A stretch of DNA of 64,000 nucleotides from Lactobacillus bombicola (GTDB lineage Bacteria > Bacillota > Bacilli > Lactobacillales > Lactobacillaceae). The position numbers were made by a program, and so were the translations under genes. Under the pieces are notes generated by a model. It made no database searches and was not told the DNA's origin. It was given only the letters and a program-made list of their open reading frames with translations. This document shows, piece by piece, positions 6,983 through 16,552 of this stretch (position 1 is its first letter; each line of letters starts with the position of its first letter). Location of the stretch: NCBI RefSeq assembly GCF_900112665.1, contig NZ_FOMN01000001.1, forward strand, positions 124,502 to 188,501, given 5' to 3'.

Positions 6983-8671
6983 ATGGCATATGATGGCTTA
7001 TTCATTCATAGTTTGTTAGGTAATGTAAGAAAGCTTTTGGTTGGTGGACGTTTATCGAAAATTTATCAACCATTTGAGCATGATTTAATTTTAATTTTTA
7101 GAAAAGAAAGAAAAAATCGCCAATTGCTTATTTCGGCAAATGCGCAATATCCCAGATTTTATATAACTGACCAATCGATTAATAACCCAGATAAGGCTCC
7201 TACTTTCGTAATGGTACTAAGAAAATATCTTGAAGGCTCTATTTTGCAATCAATTAAACAAGTTGGTGTTGATCGAATCATTAATTTTTATTTTAGTAAT
7301 CGCAACGAATTAGGCGATCAAGTACAACTTGTTTTATCAGTTGAATTAATGGGTAAGCATAGTAATGTTATTTTATATAATCAAACAAGTGGACGGATTA
7401 TTGATTTACTTAAACGGATAAATCCAGAAGAAAATCGGGTGCGTTTACTCTTACCTAAAGCTAAGTATGTATTACCGCCACTTAATCCAGGGATAAACGG
7501 CTTTGAGATAACATCAGCTGAATTTAAGGCAGAAATTAATAAGGTAGCACCAACTGAATTTGTGCAAAAGGTTAATGGACTTGATCGTGATGATCGTAAT
7601 GAATTACTGGGCTATTTAACAGATGATTATTCTTATTCTTCGTTTATGACTTTTATAAGTCAATTTGATAAGGGCAGAGCATATATTTTAACAACTAAAA
7701 ATAATAAACGAAAAATTTTCCCCTATCTTCCCTATCATCTTGATTTGCTTAAAGAAACTACTGATGATGACTTTAATCATGCACTTGATGAATTTTATCG
7801 CTACCAATCAAATCATGACTGGGTTAGACAAAAGTCAACGCAGGTCGAACGAATTATAAAGAATGAGCAAAAAAAATTAACAAAAAAAATAGTTAAATTA
7901 CGCAATCAACTTGAATTGGCTGAAAACTCTGAAGGCTACCGAATCCGAGGCGAAATTTTAAATGCTAATTTAGCCCAAGTAAAGCCAGGAATGACCAAAA
8001 TTAAACTACCCAATTATTATGATAATAATAATTTGATTTCAATTACACTTGATGTTGCATTGTCTCCTGCCCGTAATGCGCAGAAATATTTTACACGCTA
8101 TAAAAAAATGCGTGACTCAATTAAGCATGTCAAAGAGCAAATCCAAATAGCACAAAATAACTTACTTTATTTTGATTCAGTTCAAACAGCAATTGATAAT
8201 GCTGAACCACAAGATATTGATCAAATTATTGATGAATTAACTAGTCAAGGGTATATTAAACCAATATCGACGAAAAAGCGGCGTAAAAAGATAATAGAAC
8301 AGAGCTTGAATAAATTCAAACTCTCTTCGGGCAAACTTGTTTTAGTGGGTAAAAATAATTATCAAAATGATTGGTTAACATTTAAAAAAGCTAATAAGCA
8401 AGATATATGGTTTCATGTAAAAAACATACCCGGTTCGCATGTGATTTTACAGGATTCTCAGCCCTCAGAAGCTGATATCATAGAGACAGCTGAAATTGCA
8501 GCCTATTTTTCTAAAGCGAAAAACTCTGCTCATGTACAAGTTGATTTTGTTAAAGATCAACGGGTTAAAAAGCCCAATGGTGCAAAACCAGGATTTGTTA
8601 TATATACTGGCCAAAATTCGATTGAAGTTACGCCGCAAAAAGATAGAGTTTTAAGTAAAAGAATAGACTAA
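6983..8671 (+). CDS. rqcH: Ribosome quality control factor RqcH (NEMF/FbpA family)
   Basis: Binds stalled 50S-peptidyl-tRNA complexes and adds an alanine tail that marks the nascent chain for degradation; older annotation calls it fibronectin-binding protein FbpA. The 562-residue protein has the full layout: NFACT-N domain from MAYDGLFIHSLL, helix-hairpin-helix region, a long coiled coil (about 275-410, rich in Lys, Glu and Gln) and the C-terminal NFACT-R domain with DIWFHVKNIPGSHVIL. The start is set by GAGGTG six bases upstream. It stands alone, opposite to its neighbours, between marR and carB, and shares a terminator with carB. In many Firmicutes it lies downstream of the pyr operon, in line with the carAB remnant here. 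Confidence 0.95.
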   Translation: MAYDGLFIHSLLGNVRKLLVGGRLSKIYQPFEHDLILIFRKERKNRQLLISANAQYPRFYITDQSINNPDKAPTFVMVLRKYLEGSILQSIKQVGVDRIINFYFSNRNELGDQVQLVLSVELMGKHSNVILYNQTSGRIIDLLKRINPEENRVRLLLPKAKYVLPPLNPGINGFEITSAEFKAEINKVAPTEFVQKVNGLDRDDRNELLGYLTDDYSYSSFMTFISQFDKGRAYILTTKNNKRKIFPYLPYHLDLLKETTDDDFNHALDEFYRYQSNHDWVRQKSTQVERIIKNEQKKLTKKIVKLRNQLELAENSEGYRIRGEILNANLAQVKPGMTKIKLPNYYDNNNLISITLDVALSPARNAQKYFTRYKKMRDSIKHVKEQIQIAQNNLLYFDSVQTAIDNAEPQDIDQIIDELTSQGYIKPISTKKRRKKIIEQSLNKFKLSSGKLVLVGKNNYQNDWLTFKKANKQDIWFHVKNIPGSHVILQDSQPSEADIIETAEIAAYFSKAKNSAHVQVDFVKDQRVKKPNGAKPGFVIYTGQNSIEVTPQKDRVLSKRID

Positions 8672-8686
8672 TATTTATTAAAGAAA

Positions 8687-8732
8687 AAAAGTTGATAAAT
8701 CACTGTTTTATAACAAGATTTATCAACTTTTT
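8687..8732. terminator. Bidirectional terminator between rqcH and carB
   Basis: AAAAGTTGATAAATC (8687-8701) pairs perfectly with GATTTATCAACTTTT (8717-8731) around a 15-base loop, with A-run before and T-run after. It fits both converging transcripts. Confidence 0.85.
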
Positions 8733-8775
8733 GCTTCTTCTTTAAGAGCTTTAACTTTGAAGACGGAAATATTTG

Positions 8776-11700
8776 CTATATAGGCAAAGTAGTCAAGGAT
8801 AATGATTCTAAAACTTCCAAAATCAATTCTGTAGTTTCAATACTTGAAAAAACCGGAATATGAATATTTAGAGCAGCATCACGAATTCTAATTGCGTCAC
8901 CACTTGCTGTGTCAGATAAATCAGTAATATTAATAATCATTACTATTTTATGTTGATTTATTTTATCTAACAAATTATTTTCGTTGCTATATACTTTAGT
9001 GATTACACCTGTTGTGATTCCTGCTTCAGCAAAATTATTAGCTGTTCCTTCAGTAGCAACGATTTTAAATCCAAGTTTATAGAATCGTTTAGCTAATTCA
9101 GTCATTTTTTTCTTATCTTGATCTCTTACTGAGATAAAGATGGTACCGTAACTAGGAATGCGTAGCCCACTTGCCTCGTAGCCTTTATATAGAGCTTTTG
9201 CTAATTGCGTGTCTCTACCCATTACTGAACCAGAAGATTTCATCTTAGAGTCAAAAGTATTATTGCTTGAGTAATTAATATAAGAAAAAACCGGCATCTT
9301 AACATAAATGAAATTATTAGACGACCATATTTTATTTTTATAAGCTAATTCCGGCAGATTATGACCACATAATACTTCAGTTGCACAAGCTGTAATATCT
9401 TTATCCAATGCCTTAGACAAAAATGCTATATTATGTCCAGCATATGGTTTAATTTGAAGTAAATAAATATCTTTATTAACGATTAAGAAATGTAGTGTGA
9501 AAATACCACGCATTTGTAGTCGTTTGATCAAATTAATTGTGTACTCAATAAGAAGTTTTTTGCTAATTTTGGCCAGATTTTGAGGCTTAAAAACTGCAAT
9601 CGAGTCTGATGCATGAGAGCCCGTTTGTTCTAAATGCTCAATAATGCCTGGAATTGTCACATCTTTGCCATCTGAAATGGCTGTAACTTCATATTTGTTT
9701 CCTTCAATAAAGTGTGACAAGGTAATTTTAGCTAATTTATTTTCTTGCAAATATTTTTCTAAGGCAGGCAGATCATAAACAACAGCTGACTTTTGCTTGA
9801 TACCTTCATTATTATAGCCACCTATTAAAATCGGAAAGTTCTGCTCTTTAATAAAATCAGCTGCTTCTTGTTTATCAAAAGTAGTTAATAATTGATTCTG
9901 CTTTAATGATTTTAAAGGTGCTTGCAAAATATTATTAATTTTTTCTTTTGGGTCAAGAGTATTATTACCCAATACATTCAGACCATATTTGGTTAATTTT
10001 TTACTTAATGCACTAACTTCTTTTCCAGAAAATTGTAGCAGAACATCCTTTATGGCCTCTTTTTCTGCAATATCTAGAATGTTTTCTAGTGTAATCGGTT
10101 CAAAGTAAATTTTATCAGCATTTTTATAATTAGCTGAAACAGACTCATCATTATTTGAAATTAAAACTATAGCATAATTATTATTATGTAAAACTTTGAT
10201 AGCATGACTAATCATATAGTCAAATTCACTAGTTACGGATACTTGTGATGGTAACATACCAATAACTAATACTTTTTTATCGGCATTCAGAGGCTGTGAC
10301 TCATCTTGGATGCTGTAGGCACTATAATATGCATGAACTCTAGGTTTATAGACACCAGCTGAACCATCAATTTGCAAATAGACAGGCTTTAGATGGATCT
10401 TTTTAAAGTGTTTGTATAGCACACTTTCTTTTATTTTCGTCAAATTAGAAATTAACGCATTACCAAAACCATATTTTTTTGCCGTAAGCAATAAATTGTC
10501 AGTAACTTCATCTTCAGCTAATTGCTGACCAATCTTAACGATATGCTCCAATTTTTGGTAATAAACAGGATGAATATATACAATATGTTGTAATTCCTGA
10601 TAAGTAAAGCCTTGATAAATTGCTGCTAAAAGCTTGATTATATGCAATTCATTTGGATGATTTAGGTCAAAAATAATTTCAGCTTTGTCTTTAATTTTTT
10701 CAGCTTCAAAAACTTTTAAAGCCATTTCACTATTAATAGATGAAGCTAGTCCCTTTAAAAAGGCAGATTCAAAATTTCGTCCAATACCGATTGTTTCACC
10801 ACTAGCTTGAGTTTTATTACTTAAATCATAATGATTACTTCCAGACTGTGTTAATGACCAAAATGGCATTCTTACAGTCACTTTATCTTGTATTGGTTCA
10901 ATAGCAGCATTTAAATCGGTCATCGGATCAATAATCTCGTTTAGATTATAGCCCACAGCTATTTTACAAACAATATAGCCAATACTATAAAGACAAGTTT
11001 TTTGTAACCACAGAGCACTCCGCGTTAGTCGAGGTTTAATGGTTAAAATCTTTACTGTGAATTCATTGCCTTGATGCTTTACCGCAAAGTGAATATTTAA
11101 AATACCAATAATTTGTAAGCAATCAGCAATTTTTTTAGCAATTAGTCGAATTTTTTGGACTTGGTCATTATTTAAAGTTAAAGCTGGCATTACAGCAGCT
11201 GAATCACCTAAATTGACGGCAACTGGTTCAATTGTATCAGCTAAACCAGTAAATAAAATATTACCTCGATTATCACGTATTACATTAACAATAACCTCTT
11301 CCCATGAGGAAAGATCTTCAATTAAACGATAATTATCATGTAAAGCAATTTCATTTTGTTGCTCTTTTTTTAAATAATCACTCACTTCTAAGGAATTTTT
11401 TAAAATAATATGTTTATTATGTAAATAAGAATTATCTTTAATTAATAATACTGGAAAAGTAACTTGTTCCTTTAATTGTTGTTCTAGTTTATCAAATGCA
11501 AAATCAGTCATTTCCCAGTATTGATTTGCAGTAATTTTATTTCTTTCTAAAAAAGATGTCATATCCTGTTGGGAATTAAGTTTTAAAGCCTGTTCATTTA
11601 AGGCGAGCAAACGTACTCCCATTTGCTTAAGAATACCATCATGAACTAATTCACGTGTTACTTTAAGTCCAGTTGATGAACCATAAGCTGAAATAATTGC

Positions 11701-11952
11701 ATCAGGCTCTTCCATCCTAATTATTCTTTTAAGAAAATCAATTGTCATTGGCTCCAAATAAACGGTTACACCTGGTTGTTTATCAGTAGAAACAGTTGCA
11801 GGATTGGGATTAACTAAAATAACGTTAATATCTTCTTCTAAAAGTGCACCGATTGCATCAGACATTAGGATATCTGTTTCCGACACACTACCAATTAATG
11901 TAGGACCTGATCCAATAATTAAAATTTTATCTAAATCATTTTCTAAAGGCAT
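8776..11952 (-). CDS. carB: CarB-like protein: carbamoyl-phosphate synthase large chain with both ATP sites lost
   Basis: Length (1058) and domain order match CarB: ATP-grasp half 1, oligomerisation region, ATP-grasp half 2, C-terminal MGS-like allosteric domain (KIVATEGTAN, DAIRIRD). The frame is intact. The active sites are not. In half 1 the glycine-rich loop is replaced by a glycine-free stretch near 171-183, the metal ligands Q/E/N become H288, T304 and K306 (TIKPR for EVNPR), while GDS at 249-251 and R308 remain. In half 2 the same positions are H821, Q833 and K835, and the next Arg is Y837. Neither carbamate phosphorylation nor ammonia activation looks possible. It follows carA by 3 bases in the fhs-lspA-rluD-carA-carB run. 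I infer a pseudoenzyme kept for another role; slow decay is the alternative. Confidence 0.9.
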   Translation of the reverse strand: MPLENDLDKILIIGSGPTLIGSVSETDILMSDAIGALLEEDINVILVNPNPATVSTDKQPGVTVYLEPMTIDFLKRIIRMEEPDAIISAYGSSTGLKVTRELVHDGILKQMGVRLLALNEQALKLNSQQDMTSFLERNKITANQYWEMTDFAFDKLEQQLKEQVTFPVLLIKDNSYLHNKHIILKNSLEVSDYLKKEQQNEIALHDNYRLIEDLSSWEEVIVNVIRDNRGNILFTGLADTIEPVAVNLGDSAAVMPALTLNNDQVQKIRLIAKKIADCLQIIGILNIHFAVKHQGNEFTVKILTIKPRLTRSALWLQKTCLYSIGYIVCKIAVGYNLNEIIDPMTDLNAAIEPIQDKVTVRMPFWSLTQSGSNHYDLSNKTQASGETIGIGRNFESAFLKGLASSINSEMALKVFEAEKIKDKAEIIFDLNHPNELHIIKLLAAIYQGFTYQELQHIVYIHPVYYQKLEHIVKIGQQLAEDEVTDNLLLTAKKYGFGNALISNLTKIKESVLYKHFKKIHLKPVYLQIDGSAGVYKPRVHAYYSAYSIQDESQPLNADKKVLVIGMLPSQVSVTSEFDYMISHAIKVLHNNNYAIVLISNNDESVSANYKNADKIYFEPITLENILDIAEKEAIKDVLLQFSGKEVSALSKKLTKYGLNVLGNNTLDPKEKINNILQAPLKSLKQNQLLTTFDKQEAADFIKEQNFPILIGGYNNEGIKQKSAVVYDLPALEKYLQENKLAKITLSHFIEGNKYEVTAISDGKDVTIPGIIEHLEQTGSHASDSIAVFKPQNLAKISKKLLIEYTINLIKRLQMRGIFTLHFLIVNKDIYLLQIKPYAGHNIAFLSKALDKDITACATEVLCGHNLPELAYKNKIWSSNNFIYVKMPVFSYINYSSNNTFDSKMKSSGSVMGRDTQLAKALYKGYEASGLRIPSYGTIFISVRDQDKKKMTELAKRFYKLGFKIVATEGTANNFAEAGITTGVITKVYSNENNLLDKINQHKIVMIINITDLSDTASGDAIRIRDAALNIHIPVFSSIETTELILEVLESLSLTTLPI

Positions 11953-11955
11953 GCT

Positions 11956-13008
11956 TTACTCCATCATCTTTACAAAATCATCAAAAATTTGTAGTGCATC
12001 TAAACTACCCGGAGCACCTTCAGCATTAAAAGCTGTAGCAATTGCTTTGTTTTTAGTGCTGAAACCAGCTAGTAGTTGACTATGTAAATCATAGTATTTT
12101 TGGTCTAATTCAAGCTGGACACTATTTGGTAAAACTAAACAATCAATATTCATTGCTACTTGCCAAATTTGCTTTGTTAAATCATTAATTATTGGATAAT
12201 TTGTGCCATTATATGCTTTAGGTAATTCCACTAATTGAAAATTCAAGTAATCACTAAGTACGAGAAAGCCGAGTCCAATTCCCCAGATGGGATACTCGCC
12301 ATAAAAATTATCTAAGATAGGTCTAAGCTCACCTTGAACTTCTTTAACTTTACCAGGCCCACCAGAGATAATAATACCCTCAGGTCGTAAATTTTTGATA
12401 TCTGGTACAGCAGTGTTATATGGCAAAACAGTTGCATTAATCTTTCTTAATGATAATTCTCGGAGCATTGAATGTTTAAGACCAAAATCAATAATAGCTA
12501 CACTTTTACCAACATTTGGTACAGCATATGCATTTTTAGTTGAGACAGACGCAGACCTATTTTTTGGCAAAACTAGTGCTTTAATTTGATCAAAGGCATG
12601 TTCGTCATTAGTATCCATAATAGATGCTTTAATCGTTTTAGCTTTTGTTAATCGGTGAACTAAAGCCCGTGTATCAATATTATAAATTGCTGGAATATTT
12701 TTTTCTTTTAAAAAAGAATCAAGGTCTTGAAAGTTTTCATTATCTGAAATATTTAGAGCAACATCGTTAGCAATTATGCCCTTAACAGTAGGATTAATGC
12801 TTTCATAATCAATGGCATTAATTCCATTACCACCAATCATGGGTGTAGTAAAAACTAGAATTTTTCCAGCATTTGTAGGATCTGTAAGCGCTTCTTGATA
12901 ACCGAAATTACTAGTTTCAATGGCTAACTCGCCAGTTGAAATAATTGAAGAACCAAGACCTTCACCAGCTAGTGAACTGCCATCTTCAAGAATTAAATAT
13001 CGCTTCAT
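11956..13008 (-). CDS. carA: CarA-like protein: carbamoyl-phosphate synthase small chain with glutaminase triad lost
   Basis: At 350 residues it aligns with CarA throughout: the N-terminal small-chain domain (LEDGSSLAGEGLG, GYQEALTDP, NPTVKGIIAND, IDTRAL) and the class I amidotransferase domain from about residue 170 (IIDFGLKHSMLREL, EGIIISGGPG). The nucleophile elbow GICLGHQ of active enzymes reads GIGLGFL here, with G245 for the catalytic Cys. The histidine of YHPE is N328 in FNAEGAPG; only the Glu (E330) of the triad remains. It cannot release ammonia from glutamine by the known mechanism. The start overlaps the region just behind rluD, 4 bases after its stop, so it is co-transcribed. Paired loss in CarA and CarB points to one shared event. 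Confidence 0.92.
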   Translation of the reverse strand: MKRYLILEDGSSLAGEGLGSSIISTGELAIETSNFGYQEALTDPTNAGKILVFTTPMIGGNGINAIDYESINPTVKGIIANDVALNISDNENFQDLDSFLKEKNIPAIYNIDTRALVHRLTKAKTIKASIMDTNDEHAFDQIKALVLPKNRSASVSTKNAYAVPNVGKSVAIIDFGLKHSMLRELSLRKINATVLPYNTAVPDIKNLRPEGIIISGGPGKVKEVQGELRPILDNFYGEYPIWGIGLGFLVLSDYLNFQLVELPKAYNGTNYPIINDLTKQIWQVAMNIDCLVLPNSVQLELDQKYYDLHSQLLAGFSTKNKAIATAFNAEGAPGSLDALQIFDDFVKMME

Positions 13009-13012
13009 CTCA

Positions 13013-13921
13013 TCACATTTTTTCCTTTAGCTCGGCTAATCTTTCCGTAAAGATGGTTGGTGGAGCAACTTTAAACTCTAACCATTTATCAGTGCTGGGT
13101 TGCATGAACCCCAAAACTTGCGCATGTAAAAATTGACCGTTTCCTTGTAAGGTATTCTTTGGACCATATAATGGGTCACCAGCTACAGAATGACCAATAT
13201 ATGCCAGATGGACTCTAATTTGGTGTGTCCGCCCAGTTTCTAGTTGACAACTTACTAAGCTATAGCCCTTAAATTGTTCTAAAACTGTAAAATGTGTTAT
13301 AGCTGGTTTACCATTATCAACTACAGCCATTTTTTTACGATTAAGTCGATCACGTCCAATAGGCGCATCAATTAAGCCGGATTGCTCGTTAAAGTTGCCA
13401 TGAACAATTGCTAAATACAATCTTTTGTTACTTTTACTAGCAAGCTGTTTTTCTAAGCTAATTCGTGCCTTTTGATTTTTGGCAACCATTAATAAGCCCG
13501 AAGTATCCTTATCAATACGATGAACAATCCCTGGACGAAAACCTTCAGGACTACTTGCTAAATCTTTTGTATGATATAAAAGTGCATTTACTAAAGTGTG
13601 ATTGGGGTGACCGGCAGCAGGATGAACTACCATACCTTGTGGTTTGTTAACTACAATTACATCTTCATCTTCATAAATAATGTCCAGTGCAATATTTTCT
13701 GCAGTTACTGCTAAAGGGGCTAATTGTGGTACAGTGACTGATATTCGATCTCCCGTTTGAATTTTATATGATACTTTTTCTTTTTTATGATTGACCATAA
13801 TTCGTTCATCCTGAATCAGCTCTTTAATTCGAGTCCGTGATAACGAACTAATTTTACTTGCAATAAATTTATCTAATCGGCCCTGTTCTGTATTAACTTT
13901 GAGTTCATAATTTTTTTCCAT
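13013..13921 (-). CDS. rluD: RluD-type 23S rRNA pseudouridine synthase
   Basis: Converts uridines in 23S rRNA helix 69 (or related sites) to pseudouridine. The 302 residues hold an S4 RNA-binding domain first (GRLDKFIASKI, about 14-75) and then the RluA-type catalytic domain with HRIDKDTSGLL, catalytic D137, followed by GRTHQIRVHLAYIGH. I chose the ATG at 13921, which gives the usual MEKNYELKV start; longer versions reach back into lspA. It overlaps the end of lspA by 17 bases and lies 4 bases before carA. In Bacillus the same gene (ylyB) sits between lspA and the pyr operon. Confidence 0.94.
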   Translation of the reverse strand: MEKNYELKVNTEQGRLDKFIASKISSLSRTRIKELIQDERIMVNHKKEKVSYKIQTGDRISVTVPQLAPLAVTAENIALDIIYEDEDVIVVNKPQGMVVHPAAGHPNHTLVNALLYHTKDLASSPEGFRPGIVHRIDKDTSGLLMVAKNQKARISLEKQLASKSNKRLYLAIVHGNFNEQSGLIDAPIGRDRLNRKKMAVVDNGKPAITHFTVLEQFKGYSLVSCQLETGRTHQIRVHLAYIGHSVAGDPLYGPKNTLQGNGQFLHAQVLGFMQPSTDKWLEFKVAPPTIFTERLAELKEKM

Positions 13922-14378
13922 GCTCTTTTTCACTTTCATCAAGAAATAGTAGATAAATAAATACCAAAACTATCCCGACTGTTATAGCAGAATCAGCAAT
14001 ATTAAATATATTAAAGTTAATAAAATCGAGTTGAATCATATCGATTACATATTTCAAATGAATCCGATCAATTAAATTGCCGATAATTCCTCCCAAAACT
14101 ATTGCTAGACCCAATTTCATTAGTTTACTTTGATTTCGTCTTTGAAAAATATAATATAGACAGATTAGAATAGCTATTACACTAATAATATAGAAAAGCC
14201 ACATTTGACCAGTAAGAATGTTCCAAGCAGCGCCATTATTTTGAATGTAAGTTAATGAAATAACATTAGCTAAAACTGGACGTATTTCCCCAATTGAAAA
14301 ATTGTGGGCAACAAAACCTTTTAGAGTTTGATCAGCAACAACAATTAATAACGAAATTATTAAATAAACAAGTTTCAT
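13905..14378 (-). CDS. lspA: Lipoprotein signal peptidase (signal peptidase II)
   Basis: Membrane aspartyl protease that removes signal peptides from prolipoproteins after lipidation. The 157-residue form starting at 14378 has the usual N-terminus and four membrane segments (about 3-16, 57-78, 87-102, 125-145). Family motifs are all seen: VADQ near 14-17, NNGAAWN at 47-53, GNLIDRI with D104, and FNIADSAI with D129; the two aspartates are the catalytic pair. A longer frame back to 14426 exists but has no ribosome site. It lies 7 bases behind fhs and overlaps rluD, so translation is probably coupled. Confidence 0.95.
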   Translation of the reverse strand: MKLVYLIISLLIVVADQTLKGFVAHNFSIGEIRPVLANVISLTYIQNNGAAWNILTGQMWLFYIISVIAILICLYYIFQRRNQSKLMKLGLAIVLGGIIGNLIDRIHLKYVIDMIQLDFINFNIFNIADSAITVGIVLVFIYLLFLDESEKEHGKKL

Positions 14379-14385
14379 ATATTTT

Positions 14386-16062
14386 TTAGAATAAGCCACT
14401 AATTTTACCATTATTATCAACATCAATATCTAGTGCCGCAGGATGCTTCGGTAACCCTGGCATATCTAAAACATGGCCAGTGGTAATTACAATAAAACCA
14501 GCACCATTTTTTAAACTAGCTCCTGTAACATGCAAAGTGAAATCTGTTGGTGCTCCTAATAATTTTTGGTTATCAGTAAAGGAATATTGAGTTTTAGCAA
14601 TAATTACTGGCAACTTATCTTTACCAAGCTTTTCTAGTTCCCGAATATCATTTTCGGCTTTTTCAGAGTATTCAACTTTGCTAGCATGATAAATGTTAGT
14701 AGCGATTTTATCAATTTTTGTCTTAACTGAATCGTCTTTTTCATAAGTTGACACGAAATTAGACTGATTGGAGTTAGCTAAATCAACGACTGCTTGAGCA
14801 GCTGCAATTCCACCTTTTGATCCTTGCTCATGATAATCAACAACGAGAGCTTTAATTCCCTGTTCAGCTACCAACTTTTGTAATAAATTGAGTTCTGCAG
14901 GAGTATCAGTTGCAAAATGATTAATTAAAACTATTACTGGCACACCATAATTACGCATATTATTCATATGACGCTCTAAATTTTTAAATCCAACTTCTAA
15001 TGCTGTAAGATTTTCATCATCTAAATGATCTGTGGTTCCTTCTGCTTGATATTTAAGTGCACGAACAGTAGCAACAACAACACAGGCATCAGGCTTTTTA
15101 GCAAGATTATTTGAAACAAAGTCCATAAACTTTTGCCCACCTAAATCACTACCAAAACCAGCTTCTGTTAATACATAATCACTTAAATGCAAAGCTAAAT
15201 TAGAAGCAATAATGGAGTTAGCCCCATGAGCGATATTGGCAAAGGGACCACCGTGAACTAAGGCTGGAGTATGTTCAATAGTTTGTACTAAATTAGGTTT
15301 AAGTGCATTAGCCAATAGAGCTGCAATAGCTCCTTCAAAACCTAATTCTTTTACATAAACAGGTTGGTCTGTTTTGGTATAGCCAACTAGCATTAAACCA
15401 ATTCGCTTTTTCAAATCATCAATATCAGTAGCTAAACATAAGATGGCCATTAATTCATTGGCAACTGTAATGGCAAAGCTTGATTTGTGTTCTATACCGT
15501 TAAACTTAGACCCCTGACCAACAGTTATGTTACGCAAACTACGATCATTTACATCAATGCCCCGTTTTAACAAGATTCTTTCCGGATCAAGATTAAGTTC
15601 ATTTCCTTGATATATATAATTATCGACTAATGCAGCTAAGGTATCAATTGCCGCAGTTAACGCATGCATATCGCCAGTAAAATGAAGATTTATATCCTCC
15701 ATTGGAATTACTTGTGCACGACCGCCTCCGGTTGCCCCGCCTTTTAGACCAAAAACTGGTCCCATTGAAGGTTCTCTAAGTGCAATTAAAGTTTTTTGAT
15801 GGAGTTGATTATTAATTGCGTCTCCTAAGCCAATTGTCATAGTTGATTTACCTTCACCAGCTGGTGTAGGTGAAATCGATGTAACTAAAATCAACTTTCC
15901 TAAATGATCTTGAGCCATACTTCTGTTAATGGCAGACCATTTTATCTTAGCTTTATTTGAGCCATATAATTCTATATCTGCTGAATTTAAACCAATTTTA
16001 GTTGCTATTTTGTCAATAGGTAGTGAATGTGATTCTTGCGCAATTTGAATATCTGATGTCAT
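14386..16062 (-). CDS. fhs: Formate-tetrahydrofolate ligase
   Basis: ATP-dependent enzyme that joins formate to tetrahydrofolate, giving 10-formyl-THF for purine and initiator-tRNA formylation. The 558 residues are full length. The P-loop is in [16 protein letters not shown] (about 63-78), followed by [19 protein letters not shown], which lines the substrate site, and [12 protein letters not shown] clear extended -10 promoter lies upstream and GAAAGAAG precedes the ATG. It heads the run with lspA, rluD, carA and carB with gaps of 7 bases or less, so one transcript may carry all five. Confidence 0.97.
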   Translation of the reverse strand: MTSDIQIAQESHSLPIDKIATKIGLNSADIELYGSNKAKIKWSAINRSMAQDHLGKLILVTSISPTPAGEGKSTMTIGLGDAINNQLHQKTLIALREPSMGPVFGLKGGATGGGRAQVIPMEDINLHFTGDMHALTAAIDTLAALVDNYIYQGNELNLDPERILLKRGIDVNDRSLRNITVGQGSKFNGIEHKSSFAITVANELMAILCLATDIDDLKKRIGLMLVGYTKTDQPVYVKELGFEGAIAALLANALKPNLVQTIEHTPALVHGGPFANIAHGANSIIASNLALHLSDYVLTEAGFGSDLGGQKFMDFVSNNLAKKPDACVVVATVRALKYQAEGTTDHLDDENLTALEVGFKNLERHMNNMRNYGVPVIVLINHFATDTPAELNLLQKLVAEQGIKALVVDYHEQGSKGGIAAAQAVVDLANSNQSNFVSTYEKDDSVKTKIDKIATNIYHASKVEYSEKAENDIRELEKLGKDKLPVIIAKTQYSFTDNQKLLGAPTDFTLHVTGASLKNGAGFIVITTGHVLDMPGLPKHPAALDIDVDNNGKISGLF

Positions 16063-16157
16063 TGGGCATACTTCTTTCTATAAAAAATTATTTGTCCTGT
16101 TACTTAATTGCATCTTCGAGATTAGAATTTAGGTTCCCCCTTTGACTTAATAAATTA

Positions 16158-16166
16158 ATTATAGCA
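16158..16166 (-). promoter_or_regulatory. Extended -10 promoter of fhs operon
   Basis: On the - strand the sequence reads TGCTATAAT, a perfect extended -10 about 95 bases upstream of the fhs start. No strong -35 is seen, as is common with extended -10 elements. Confidence 0.6.
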
Positions 16167-16216
16167 AAAATATAAGCTTGTGTATCTTAATTATTAACTA
16201 ACTGAGAAATTCTGCT

Positions 16217-16552
16217 TTACCTTCGTTCAATGCGCAAAAGATGATATTTTTTAAAATTGTCTATTTTGACTACATAAATTGAAAAACAATGCCATTTATT
16301 ATTAATTTGTGGTACTGATTCTAGCTGCGTTTTCACCTTAAATGGTAATTTGAAAATATTCCCCTTCCAATAGGAAGTTAAAAATGTATAGATAACAAGA
16401 AAAATAAATAGAATTCCCCAAGCAATTGCTGACCAGTTGATAGTTTTAGTGCCCTCGTAGGTAATAATTAAACTCAAAAAAAGAACAATAAGTAACCAAC
16501 TATAGTAAATAATCCCAACGTTACCTAAAATAATAAAATGTTTTTTATTCAT
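16217..16552 (-). CDS. Small membrane protein of unknown function
   Basis: I do not recognise this 111-residue protein. It has two hydrophobic segments, about 8-31 (IIYYSWLLIVLFLSLIITY) and 40-62 (WSAIAWGILFIFLVIYTFL), then a basic soluble tail of about 48 residues ending in LRIERR. With positive charges on both ends, a hairpin with both ends in the cytoplasm is likely. It overlaps the end of the phosphoesterase gene by 8 bases, so it is translated with it, which suggests a linked role. It is the last gene of the ypsC-phosphoesterase run. Confidence 0.65.
   Translation of the reverse strand: MNKKHFIILGNVGIIYYSWLLIVLFLSLIITYEGTKTINWSAIAWGILFIFLVIYTFLTSYWKGNIFKLPFKVKTQLESVPQINNKWHCFSIYVVKIDNFKKYHLLRIERR

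Noticed and set aside
13465-13650. + strand frame inside rluD
   Set aside because: Antisense to a conserved catalytic region and without a ribosome site.
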